From Synechococcus sp. KORDI-52 (GTDB taxonomy: Bacteria > Cyanobacteriota > Cyanobacteriia > PCC-6307 > Cyanobiaceae), in NCBI RefSeq assembly GCF_000737595.1, contig NZ_CP006271.1:1736001-1800000 (forward strand): a stretch of 64,000 bases of DNA, in the 5' to 3' direction. The notes beneath the pieces were generated by a model. It did no database searches and was not told where the DNA came from. It saw only the letters and a list, made by a program, of their open reading frames with translations. Shown here piece after piece: positions 36,129 to 43,672 of this stretch; positions within the stretch are counted from its first letter, which is position 1; every line of letters starts with the position of its first letter. Both the position numbers and the translations under genes were made by a program.

Positions 36129-37281
36129 ACAAAGCATGCTGGGTCGCTTGTCACGATGTGGTCTGACGGCAGTTCTTGTGGCGAGTGCATTGCTCACCGC
36201 TTGCACAACGAGGCGGCCCGTCGCGGTTGAACCCACGCCGTCCTTCATTTTCCGAGCTCTGGATTTGAGTCAGCGCAGCGACGATGGTGATCGAGACTGG
36301 GATCTGAAAAGCCCTGAAGCGCGTTACGACCTCACCAGTCGGACCATCCGTGCTCGAGGTCCCGAGGGCATTCTCTACCGCAACAATCAACCGCACTATC
36401 GGATCACCGCCGACCTCGCCACGGTCCTGCGGGATGGCGAGCTCGTTGTACTTGAAGGATCAGTCCAGCTTCGCCAGCTCAACCAACGGGGGGTCACCAT
36501 CGCTGGAGACAACTTGATTTGGACGCCGGCTCAGTCCCGAATGGTCATCAATCAGCGCCCCACAGCCGATGATGGGGAGACTCAGATTCGTTCCCGCGAA
36601 CTGGCATTCGAGCAAGACACCGAGCTGCTGGCTTTCGTAGGCCCAACACAGTTGACCCGCGTCGACGAAGCCAGTGATGAGTCAACGGTTGTACGGGGTG
36701 GCAGCGGAAGCTGGAATCTGAGCAGCGGTTTTCTGCAGGTGCCTGGTCCGGTGGAGGCCGTGCGCAGCGATGATCGGACCCTCAACGCTTCAGGGCTCGA
36801 TGGCAACACCCGAGAGGGATACATCGATCTGCAACAGCCGGTCAGGTTGAAGCTCGAGAACGACCGTGGACACATCACCGCAGGCCGGACACGTTGGCTG
36901 TTTTCAGAGAAGCAGCTCCGATCCGAGCAACCCGTTCAGGCTGATTTGAAAAACGGCACAGTGAGCGGCCAGGGATTCAGGCTTGATCAGCGCAGCGGCA
37001 CCGTGGTCATTCCCGGTAACTGCCGTCTGCAACAGCCAACTGAGACGCTGACAGCCCGGCGATGCAGTTGGAACTGGCGCCGTGAAAGGGTTGTGGCCGA
37101 TGGAGATGTGATTCTGCGGCGGACCAATCCACAGCAAATCACAAGGGCTGCACGGATGGAGGCGAAGATCACCGACGACGGGGAGGTCCGTTTCGGCCAG
37201 CCCGGAGCGCGCGTTGAATCGACGATCAAGCTGAATCCGGATACACAGGAGAAACGACGCCAGCCTCAAGTGTCGTTCTGA
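36115..37281 (+). CDS. lptC: LptC-type LPS export lipoprotein
   Basis: A 388-residue envelope protein with a lipoprotein signal (LTAVLVASALLTACTTRR; the lipobox Cys follows LLTA). It has a beta-jellyroll LptC-like core (ARYDLTSRTIRARGPEGILY and EGSVQLRQL) that would relay lipopolysaccharide across the periplasm. It is longer than enterobacterial LptC because the jellyroll-like repeats continue, as in other cyanobacteria. ATG 36136 is an alternative start just past the metG stop and would still give a full signal peptide. The end overlaps the converging CCB gene by 56 bp. Confidence 0.85.
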   Translation: MNRSEQSMLGRLSRCGLTAVLVASALLTACTTRRPVAVEPTPSFIFRALDLSQRSDDGDRDWDLKSPEARYDLTSRTIRARGPEGILYRNNQPHYRITADLATVLRDGELVVLEGSVQLRQLNQRGVTIAGDNLIWTPAQSRMVINQRPTADDGETQIRSRELAFEQDTELLAFVGPTQLTRVDEASDESTVVRGGSGSWNLSSGFLQVPGPVEAVRSDDRTLNASGLDGNTREGYIDLQQPVRLKLENDRGHITAGRTRWLFSEKQLRSEQPVQADLKNGTVSGQGFRLDQRSGTVVIPGNCRLQQPTETLTARRCSWNWRRERVVADGDVILRRTNPQQITRAARMEAKITDDGEVRFGQPGARVESTIKLNPDTQEKRRQPQVSF

Positions 37282-37876
37282 GCCTCTGGCTCCATCCCTC
37301 CAGCCATCGCTCATCCGAGCGGCTGAAACAACGGGGGGACCAGCCCCCCACAATCACAACCCCCTCTTCACCCATAGGGCACACAAGGATTGCGGGCAGC
37401 GACGGAAGCATGGCGTCAAATTCCTCTCGTCCAGGAAAAAGAGATGAATTCACCAGGGAGATGGTTTGACCACGTTCCATGGCCCGTTTGCTGATGGCTC
37501 CTGGTCGAAAAGGCTCCTGACTGATCAGGCCCCGACGCAGCACGACCTGCTGCCGCCACAGCACGAGAACCGAAGCCGCTGGCGTCGCCGTCAGAAACAT
37601 GTGACTGCCCCAGGCCAGTTCCTGTTGTTGATCAGCGTTGAGCTGATCTGAGATCGCCAGTCCCTGCTCGCCTGTTAGCGCAACCTTCTCCGCTGACCTT
37701 GGATTCGCCCGTGTCCAGAGAACGGCCACCAGCATCAACCCCACTGATGCCATCCCCGCCAGAACCTCTGCCCTTTGCAGGTCTGGCGTCACGGCCTCAG
37801 CGACACTCGCATTCGTCACGGTCAGACCCAGCAGCAGAAGTGCACAGATCAGAACGGCCCGGGCGGGAACTGGCAT
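37226..37876 (-). CDS. Cofactor assembly of complex C subunit B (CCB family)
   Basis: A 216-residue membrane protein of the CCB2/CCB4 family, whose plant members attach the haem c_n to cytochrome b6. It has two N-terminal membrane helices (VLICALLLLGLTV and VLAGMASVGLMLVAVLWT). The soluble part contains LTGEQGLAISDQL, LVLWRQQVVLRRGLI, LVNSSLFPGREEF and EGVVIVGGWSPRCFSRSDERW. The last is typical of the family. It diverges from the TerB-like gene by about 60 bp. Confidence 0.8.
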   Translation of the reverse strand: MPVPARAVLICALLLLGLTVTNASVAEAVTPDLQRAEVLAGMASVGLMLVAVLWTRANPRSAEKVALTGEQGLAISDQLNADQQQELAWGSHMFLTATPAASVLVLWRQQVVLRRGLISQEPFRPGAISKRAMERGQTISLVNSSLFPGREEFDAMLPSLPAILVCPMGEEGVVIVGGWSPRCFSRSDERWLEGWSQRLRTTLEAGVVSPVYPDSA

Positions 37877-37938
37877 CGACGATGGGTGCTGTCAGAACGC
37901 AATCATCCTGCTCAAATACGGAAACGTGCGTCCAAGCC

Positions 37939-38346
37939 ATGACCACCGCCGAGGCCTTTGCCGCCATTGCCCTTGCCGCTGTTGCCTGTGATGGAAAGCT
38001 CGGGAGGGACGAAGCCCATGCCCTGCGTCTTCAACTGGAGTATCGATCGCTCTACAACGACTGTTCTGAGGCATCGATGGGTGAACTGTTCGATCGGCTT
38101 CTACTGCTTCTGCGAGATCAAGGGATTCAGGGCCTGATTGCATCCGCCCTTCCGCAGCTCAATCAGACCCAGCAGCAGTCGGCTCTTGCCGTTGCTGCAC
38201 ATCTCGTCCATGCCGACCGCAGGGTCACGCAAGAGGAGACCGAACTCCTGAATCAACTCACCCGTCAGATGTCGTTGCCGAACAACGAGGCATGCATGGT
38301 CGTTCGAGCAATTGAAGCCCTGAACCGCGACATGCTGGACAGCTAA
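37939..38346 (+). CDS. TerB-like tellurite resistance family protein
   Basis: A 135-residue helical protein of the TerB-like fold: TTAEAFAAIALAAVACDGKL at the N-terminus and LAVAAHLVHADRRVTQEETELL in the second half form the two acidic metal-binding-like helical repeats with conserved Asp/Glu. In cyanobacteria this fold often stands alone and its role is unknown. ATG 37939 is used; the frame is open upstream but would read through the divergent promoter. Confidence 0.8.
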   Translation: MTTAEAFAAIALAAVACDGKLGRDEAHALRLQLEYRSLYNDCSEASMGELFDRLLLLLRDQGIQGLIASALPQLNQTQQQSALAVAAHLVHADRRVTQEETELLNQLTRQMSLPNNEACMVVRAIEALNRDMLDS

Positions 38347-38379
38347 CGGCAGACTGAGGAGGTCATAACGCTTAATGGG

Positions 38380-39051
38380 ATGTCCCTTTTCGCCCGACGC
38401 CTGTTGGCCAGTTTGCTCAGTTTCGGGATCTGTCTTCTTCTGTGGGCTCCTCCCAGCATCGCCACCTCACCTGCCGCCTTGGGAGGAACCCTGCCGGAAT
38501 CACTGGTGATCGACGATGCGGATGTGCTCAGCCGTGCAAGCCGTGGGGAATTGGAAAGCAAGCTGCGCAGTTTCGATGATCAACGGGTGGATGCCCGTCT
38601 GATCACCATTCGCCGTCTGGATTACGGCATCACTCTCAACAGCTTCGGCGAGGAACTTCTCGACATCTGGAGTTCCCCGACTGGTAATCCCTTGCTCCTG
38701 ATGCTGATCGAAACCCAGAACAAGCGTTCCGCCGTGGTCGCGGATTCTGACCTGGAACCCCAACTGCCGTCTTCTCTGCTCTCCAGCACCGCCCGTACGA
38801 CGATGACGGTGCCTCTGCGGGACGGGGATCGCTACCGTCAGGCGTCTGTGGATGGCCTGACCCGTCTGGCCACTGTTCTCTCAGGTGGAGAAGACCCCGG
38901 CCCCCCACAGGAGATTGAACGGGTCACCCTGCCCACCAACATTCCAACCAAGGCGGAAACAGAGGAAAGCGACGCCACCAAATGGGTCATCATCCTTTTG
39001 GTGCTGGGAACCATCATTCCGATGGCGACGTGGTGGGTGTTCTCACGCTGA
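38380..39051 (+). CDS. psb32: TPM domain protein, Psb32 (photosystem II repair)
   Basis: A 223-residue thylakoid or periplasmic protein with a signal sequence (LLASLLSFGICLLLWAPPSIA), a TPM domain (residues about 35-165, starting LPESLVIDDADVLSRASR and including NPLLLMLIETQNKRSAVV), and one C-terminal membrane helix (WVIILLVLGTIIPMATWWVF). This architecture matches Psb32, the cyanobacterial counterpart of plant TLP18.3, which protects and helps repair photosystem II. It is 13 bp upstream of pxcA. Confidence 0.85.
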   Translation: MSLFARRLLASLLSFGICLLLWAPPSIATSPAALGGTLPESLVIDDADVLSRASRGELESKLRSFDDQRVDARLITIRRLDYGITLNSFGEELLDIWSSPTGNPLLLMLIETQNKRSAVVADSDLEPQLPSSLLSSTARTTMTVPLRDGDRYRQASVDGLTRLATVLSGGEDPGPPQEIERVTLPTNIPTKAETEESDATKWVIILLVLGTIIPMATWWVFSR

Positions 39052-39064
39052 TTGAACGATTGCG

Positions 39065-40213
39065 ATGAGCCGCCGTAACTGGATCAACTTGTTCAGCACC
39101 AATCAATCCATTGAATTGTCCAGTGATCTGGAGCGTGGCTATGAAGCCGCGCTGCTGATTCAAAGTCTTGAGCTTGAGTATTACGGCGATCGCCTGATTC
39201 GCCCGGACCTCAAGCTCTCCGTACCTCGTGCTGTTCAGGCCACGATTCTGCGCCGGTTCAAGACGGCACTGGCCATCTGCCGCAATTCAGCTGCCAATCT
39301 TTCTGATCAACGGGGACAACTGGATTCCCAGGAGCTGCGACAACTCCAACTGATCGAATCCGTGGTCAGCCGCTATGGATCACGGCGGTCCAGCGTCTCG
39401 CCCACGATCAGTCGTTCACCGGATGCGCTACCTCGCTCACTCCTGGGCGTGTTTGACCGCATTCGTCTGCAGTTGGACCCCTCGACTGAAGATAACGTTG
39501 TCGCCGGTTATCGACGCCGTCGTGACAGCACGCTGATCTCATTGCGAGTTCTGCTTCTGCTCATCCTCGTGCCCTTGCTGGTTCAGCAGATTGCTGGAAC
39601 TTATCTGATTTCACCTGCGGTGAATCACTTTTCACCTGAACTTCCCTTCCTCAGTTATCCCAAACCGAAGCTGGAGGAGAGGGCGACTGAAAAGCTTCGT
39701 CTCTACAAACAAGAACTCGAATTCGATGCATTCCTGAACGGTGGTCAGCCCCTGGATGATCTCCAATTGCGCGACAAACTCACGGAGAAGGCAACGGAGC
39801 TGAAGCACGACGCCGATGAAGAGAGTCTCAAGGCGATCAAAAATGTCTTTGCTGATTTCGCAGGTCTGATCGCCTTTGCTGTGGTCTGCCTGGTGAGCCG
39901 CGAAGAATTGCGCGTTCTGCGGGGATTTATCGATGAGGCCGTTTATGGCCTGAGTGATTCGGCCAAGGCCTTCGCCATCATCCTATTTACGGACATCTTC
40001 GTGGGGTACCACAGCCCAGAAGGCTGGAGAGTTTTACTGGATGGCGTTGCGGAACATTTCGGGCTCCCTTCCAGCGAGAGTTTTGTCGATCTCTTCATCG
40101 CAACATTCCCCGTCATTCTGGCGACCATCTTCAAGTACTGGATCTTCAGATACCTCAACCGGGTTTCTCCATCGTCCGTTGCAACGCTCAAGGGGATGAA
40201 TGGCGGTGGATAA
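39065..40213 (+). CDS. pxcA: Proton extrusion protein PxcA (CemA/CotA family)
   Basis: A 382-residue membrane protein homologous to plastid CemA. Cyanobacterial PxcA is required for light-induced proton extrusion. The N-terminal half is soluble (RRNWINLFSTNQSIELSSDLERGYEAA), followed by membrane helices: RVLLLLILVPLLVQQIAGTYL, LIAFAVVCLVS, and the conserved FAIILFTDIFVGYHSPEGW, then FPVILATIFKYWIFRYLNR near the end. It overlaps cobU by 14 bp and is downstream of psb32. Confidence 0.93.
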   Translation: MSRRNWINLFSTNQSIELSSDLERGYEAALLIQSLELEYYGDRLIRPDLKLSVPRAVQATILRRFKTALAICRNSAANLSDQRGQLDSQELRQLQLIESVVSRYGSRRSSVSPTISRSPDALPRSLLGVFDRIRLQLDPSTEDNVVAGYRRRRDSTLISLRVLLLLILVPLLVQQIAGTYLISPAVNHFSPELPFLSYPKPKLEERATEKLRLYKQELEFDAFLNGGQPLDDLQLRDKLTEKATELKHDADEESLKAIKNVFADFAGLIAFAVVCLVSREELRVLRGFIDEAVYGLSDSAKAFAIILFTDIFVGYHSPEGWRVLLDGVAEHFGLPSSESFVDLFIATFPVILATIFKYWIFRYLNRVSPSSVATLKGMNGGG

Positions 40214-40784
40214 TCCAGAAACACCGGTGAATCCACCCGCTTCTGGCTTCGATCGCAGCTTGATTCTGGTCAGTGGGCCTGCCCGGAGTGGCAAGAGTCG
40301 TTGGGCAGAGCATCTGCTCCGGAGCCACCCTGTTGTGACCTACATCGCCACCGGGGCATCGCGTCCGGACGACCTTGAGTGGCAGAAACGTCTTCAAGCA
40401 CATCGAGACCGTCGCCCTACCCACTGGAGTGTGGCTGAATCCGGTGGTGAGCTGGTGCAGCTTCTCGAGACCCTTGCACCTGGTCAATCCGTGCTGATCG
40501 ATGCCCTTGGTGGATTCGTCGCCCATCACCTTGAGCTCGAAGCCACGGAATGGACGCTGCTGTGTGAGCGTCTCGTTGCATCCATCGCGAAATCGAACTG
40601 CACCTGTGTGCTGGTGGTGGAAGAGACAGGCTGGGGTGTTGTTCCTCCAACACGGATTGGCGGATTGTTTCGCGATCGCCTGGGAGCTTTGGCCCAACAA
40701 CTTGACCGCATTGCTGACGCTGCCTGGCTTGTGGTGCAGGGCCGCGCTCTTGACCTTCATTCCTTGAGTCACGTGGTGCCATGA
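40200..40784 (+). CDS. cobU: Adenosylcobinamide kinase / guanylyltransferase
   Basis: A 194-residue bifunctional enzyme that phosphorylates adenosylcobinamide and attaches GMP, preparing it for the lower ligand in cobalamin synthesis. The P-loop GPARSGKSRWAE (about residues 26-37) is the CobU/CobP signature, followed by YIATGAS and the LIDALGGFVAHHL block with the guanylylation region nearby. It starts inside pxcA's end and overlaps trmL by 4 bp (ATGA), making one transcription unit. Confidence 0.92.
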   Translation: MAVDNPETPVNPPASGFDRSLILVSGPARSGKSRWAEHLLRSHPVVTYIATGASRPDDLEWQKRLQAHRDRRPTHWSVAESGGELVQLLETLAPGQSVLIDALGGFVAHHLELEATEWTLLCERLVASIAKSNCTCVLVVEETGWGVVPPTRIGGLFRDRLGALAQQLDRIADAAWLVVQGRALDLHSLSHVVP

Positions 40785-41272
40785 CTGGGATCGAACCACT
40801 GCGCATCGCCCTGTTTGAACCTCAGATTCCACCGAACACCGGGAATATTGCGCGCACATCTGCGGCATTCAGGGTCCCGCTGACCTTGATCGAACCTCTC
40901 GGTTTCAAGGTGGATGACCGCAGCGTTCGCCGTGCAGGTCTCGACTACTGGCCCCACGTTCAGCTTTCGATCGCTCCAAATTTCCCGGCCTTCCAGAACG
41001 AACTCGAGCCTGGACAACGATTGATCGGTTGCAGCCGTCGCGGTGGTTCGTCGCTTTCATCCTTTGGATTCCAGCGGGGTGATGTCCTGCTGTTCGGCCG
41101 TGAAGACACTGGTCTGCCGGACACAGTGCGTGAGGCTTGCGACACGATCCTCACCATCCCCATGCCCGGTGCCGCTGACGACGCAGGGCAGGGTGGCGTA
41201 CGAAGCCTCAATCTCTCTGTGGCCTGCGCCCTGGTGACCTATGCGGCTGGACAGCAGTTGCTCTTGTGGTGA
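40781..41272 (+). CDS. trmL: tRNA (cytidine/uridine-34 2'-O)-methyltransferase
   Basis: A 163-residue SPOUT-class RNA methyltransferase. Motifs: the N-terminal FEPQIPPNTGNIARTSAA, LIEPLGFKVDD, the knot loop LFGREDTGLP, and the late IPMPGAADDAGQGGVRSLNLSVACAL. These match TrmL, which modifies wobble base 34 of certain leucine tRNAs. The ATG overlaps the cobU stop. Confidence 0.93.
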   Translation: MTGIEPLRIALFEPQIPPNTGNIARTSAAFRVPLTLIEPLGFKVDDRSVRRAGLDYWPHVQLSIAPNFPAFQNELEPGQRLIGCSRRGGSSLSSFGFQRGDVLLFGREDTGLPDTVREACDTILTIPMPGAADDAGQGGVRSLNLSVACALVTYAAGQQLLLW

Positions 41273-41344
41273 TCCCCTTAGTGCTCCAACCCCACTTGCA
41301 TCGGGATGTTCGGGTCGTTACCTTCAACGCGTCTTAGGGATTTC

Positions 41345-42400
41345 ATGCGCGCATTGCTTGCTCTCGCAACGGCAGTTACCCCCGTTGTCGCGGTTGGCGC
41401 ATGGAGCTCGCTGCCAGGCATCGCAGACAACAGCACCTTCGAGCTTGCTGAGCTGCCACCGCTTCCAGCAGTTGAATCCCTGGATTCTGATCCCCCTTCG
41501 AACAATTCAGACACAGAGTTAACAAGTCGACTTTGGTTCACCGTTTCTGCGTCGACACCACTGAAACGATTTGCTGAATTGCTCCGCCTGGACACGACTG
41601 CCCTGACGAACTTGAACAAGGTTCCCGCCTCCCATGTCTTTGCGGCTGGGAGTTGGATTGCTCTTCCTGATTCAGCCCGGGTTGTCGCCGTGACACTGTC
41701 GTCACTCGATCGGGACAGTGAGCGTCAGACACCCCCCCTTTCAGTGCCGCCGCCGCTAAGCAACGTTGCCAGGATTCAGCGGGGAGACTCCCTCGCTGCT
41801 TTTCTCAAGCGTCACGGTGTGACTCAGGAGCAGCTCAAGGACTTCAATCCCGGCCTTGAACTCAATGCATTGACAGTTGGCCGAGAACTTCAGATCGCAA
41901 AAGCGTCGTCAGGTCAGTCTGTTCTTGCGGTTCGCCCCCTTGGCAGTGGTGGGGCAGCGTGGCCTGAGCGCAAGCCTTTGCCAACGGCCGACCAGCCCGA
42001 CCTCCTCAAACCACCCATCGTCGGTTATCAATGGCCGACCAAGGGTGTGTTCACATCCGGCTATGGCTGGCGTTGGGGAAGGATGCACAAAGGCATCGAC
42101 ATCGCCAACAACACTGGTACTCCAATTGTGGCGGCAAGAGATGGCGTTGTTTCGTTCTCAGGCTGGAGAGGTGCTTACGGCTATCTGGTCGAAATCAAGC
42201 ACAGCGATGGTGAATCCACTCGATATGCCCACAACAGTCGCCTCCTTGTCAAGAAAGGCCAAATTGTTCCTCGCGGTGCCCGTATTTCATTAATGGGAAG
42301 CACTGGACGAAGCACAGGCCCCCACCTCCACTTTGAAATCCGTCGCTCCGGTGGAGCTGCCTTGAACCCGTTGATCAAATTGCCCGCCCGTCAGGCTTGA
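41345..42400 (+). CDS. LysM and M23 (lysostaphin-type) peptidase
   Basis: A 351-residue exported murein-directed protein. It has a signal peptide (MRALLALATAVTPVVAVGAW), two LysM-like repeats (LWFTVSASTPLKRFAELL and IQRGDSLAAFLKRHGVTQEQL), and a C-terminal peptidase family M23 domain. The zinc ligands are HKGIDIA (HxxxD) and HLHFEIR (HxH), so it could be an active endopeptidase or an EnvC/NlpD-like cell-division activator. The ATG at 41345 gives a canonical signal peptide. Confidence 0.9.
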   Translation: MRALLALATAVTPVVAVGAWSSLPGIADNSTFELAELPPLPAVESLDSDPPSNNSDTELTSRLWFTVSASTPLKRFAELLRLDTTALTNLNKVPASHVFAAGSWIALPDSARVVAVTLSSLDRDSERQTPPLSVPPPLSNVARIQRGDSLAAFLKRHGVTQEQLKDFNPGLELNALTVGRELQIAKASSGQSVLAVRPLGSGGAAWPERKPLPTADQPDLLKPPIVGYQWPTKGVFTSGYGWRWGRMHKGIDIANNTGTPIVAARDGVVSFSGWRGAYGYLVEIKHSDGESTRYAHNSRLLVKKGQIVPRGARISLMGSTGRSTGPHLHFEIRRSGGAALNPLIKLPARQA

Positions 42401-42483
42401 ATCTGGAGTCATACGTCAACCGACGCCTTCGAGTCGTGTTCCCCAAACGAGGGAATTGGTTGCTCAGAAGCTGGACATTTCAA

Positions 42484-42557
42484 TGTCAGAGGGGAGACTT
42501 GAACTCCCGACCTCAGGGTTATGAATCCTGTGCTCTAACCAGCTGAGCTACTCTGAC
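42484..42557 (-). tRNA. tRNA-Met (CAU), elongator type
   Basis: A complete cloverleaf on the minus strand: acceptor arms GTCAGAG and CTCTGAC pair over all 7 bp, the D stem is GCTC/GAGC, the anticodon loop is TTCATAA with anticodon CAT, and the T arm is GGGAG TTCAAGT CTCCC. The discriminator base is A. The 31-39 pair is an A-C mismatch. The paired first acceptor base pair argues against the initiator. It could in principle be tRNA-Ile2, which also has CAU before modification. No 3' CCA is encoded. Confidence 0.93.
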
Positions 42558-42604
42558 ACAGGCCTCTCGGGCCAGTCGCCATCATACATCTCGGTGGTTG
42601 GGGC

Positions 42605-42889
42605 TCAGCGCATTTCGATCGCACCAAGCCTGTCCCGGAATGTTCTTGGCTGCTCTTCCTTGACGGGAGGTGCTGCCATCTTGATTGCGGGATCGGGCAG
42701 CCTCGAGGGGGTCGAACGATGGCTTGATCCACGGTTGGCAGCCAAGCTTTTCAATTGACCGGAACGTTGATCCCGTTCCAAAGGCTTTTTGCGTAAATCC
42801 CCCTTCAATTGGTTGAGGAGTCGGAAATGACCGGTGGTACTGAACTTGCGCAGCAGCGCTGGGTCCCAGCTGGTGATTTGATCAGTCAT
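42605..42889 (-). CDS. Conserved hypothetical protein, 94 residues
   Basis: A small basic protein opening MTDQITSWDPALLRKFSTTG followed by HFRLLNQLKGDLRKKPL, and then a low-complexity basic middle (SSHRSTPSRLPDP). The N-terminal 35 residues look like a conserved picocyanobacterial motif of unknown role. It lies between the tRNA-Met gene and the peroxiredoxin, from which it diverges across 120 bp. Confidence 0.65.
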   Translation of the reverse strand: MTDQITSWDPALLRKFSTTGHFRLLNQLKGDLRKKPLERDQRSGQLKSLAANRGSSHRSTPSRLPDPAIKMAAPPVKEEQPRTFRDRLGAIEMR

Positions 42890-43009
42890 GACAGAATTTT
42901 ATGGGGAAGGACGGCCTGAGCCGTGATAAATTGAAGATGAAACTGGAAGTCGATTCGACTACGTGATAAGTCGTTTACGTCCTTCAGCTCACTCATTCAC
43001 CTCCCGATC

Positions 43010-43612
43010 ATGACCGACACCGGTTGCTTGCGTGTGGGCCAGCAGGCCCCTGATTTCACAGCCACCGCAGTGGTGGACCAGGAGTTCAAGGAAGTCACCC
43101 TGTCCCAGTACCGCGGCAAGTACGTGGTGCTGTTCTTCTATCCACTGGACTTCACCTTCGTCTGTCCGACAGAAATCACAGCGTTCAGCGACCGCTACGC
43201 CGATTTCTCAAGTAAGAACACCGAAGTCCTCGGCGTTTCTGTCGATAGTCAGTTCAGCCACCTGGCCTGGATTCAGACTCCTCGCAACCAGGGTGGTCTT
43301 GGCGATATCAACTATCCCCTCGTCGCCGACCTGAAGAAAGAGATCTCCACGGCGTACAACGTGCTCGATGACGCTGAGGGTGTCGCCCTTCGCGGTTTGT
43401 TCATCATCGATCCCGATGGCGTGATCATGCACGCCACAATCAACAACCTTCCGGTCGGTCGCAACGTTGATGAAACCCTGCGGGTTCTGCAGGCCTTCCA
43501 GTACGTTCAGTCCAACCCTGATGAAGTTTGCCCTGCCAACTGGACTCCCGGCGAAAAGACCATGAAGCCAGATCCAAAGGGCTCCAAGGAATACTTCTCC
43601 GCCATCGGCTGA
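43010..43612 (+). CDS. 2-Cys peroxiredoxin
   Basis: A 200-residue typical 2-Cys peroxiredoxin that reduces hydrogen peroxide and alkyl hydroperoxides with electrons from thioredoxin. The peroxidatic cysteine is C52 (DFTFVCPTE) and the resolving cysteine is C174 (DEVCPANW). It also has the GGLG loop and the C-terminal YF pair (KEYFSAIG), features tied in the family to easy over-oxidation. It is a single gene ended by a strong terminator. Confidence 0.96.
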   Translation: MTDTGCLRVGQQAPDFTATAVVDQEFKEVTLSQYRGKYVVLFFYPLDFTFVCPTEITAFSDRYADFSSKNTEVLGVSVDSQFSHLAWIQTPRNQGGLGDINYPLVADLKKEISTAYNVLDDAEGVALRGLFIIDPDGVIMHATINNLPVGRNVDETLRVLQAFQYVQSNPDEVCPANWTPGEKTMKPDPKGSKEYFSAIG

Positions 43613-43640
43613 TCAGCCCACTTAGCACCCATACGCCTGC

Positions 43641-43672
43641 AGCCCTGCCCGTTAAACGGGTGGGGCTTTTTT
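43641..43672 (+). terminator. Intrinsic terminator of the peroxiredoxin gene
   Basis: A 12-bp stem with two G-T wobbles (43641-43652 with 43656-43667), a 3-base loop and a run of T residues. It follows the peroxiredoxin stop by 28 bp. It also overlaps the last codons and stop (43652-43654) of the converging UPF0182 gene. Confidence 0.92.

Noticed and set aside
42484-42557. tRNA-Met gene as an integration site for a mobile element
   Set aside because: No integrase gene, no direct repeat of the tRNA 3' end nearby, and ordinary genes on both sides.
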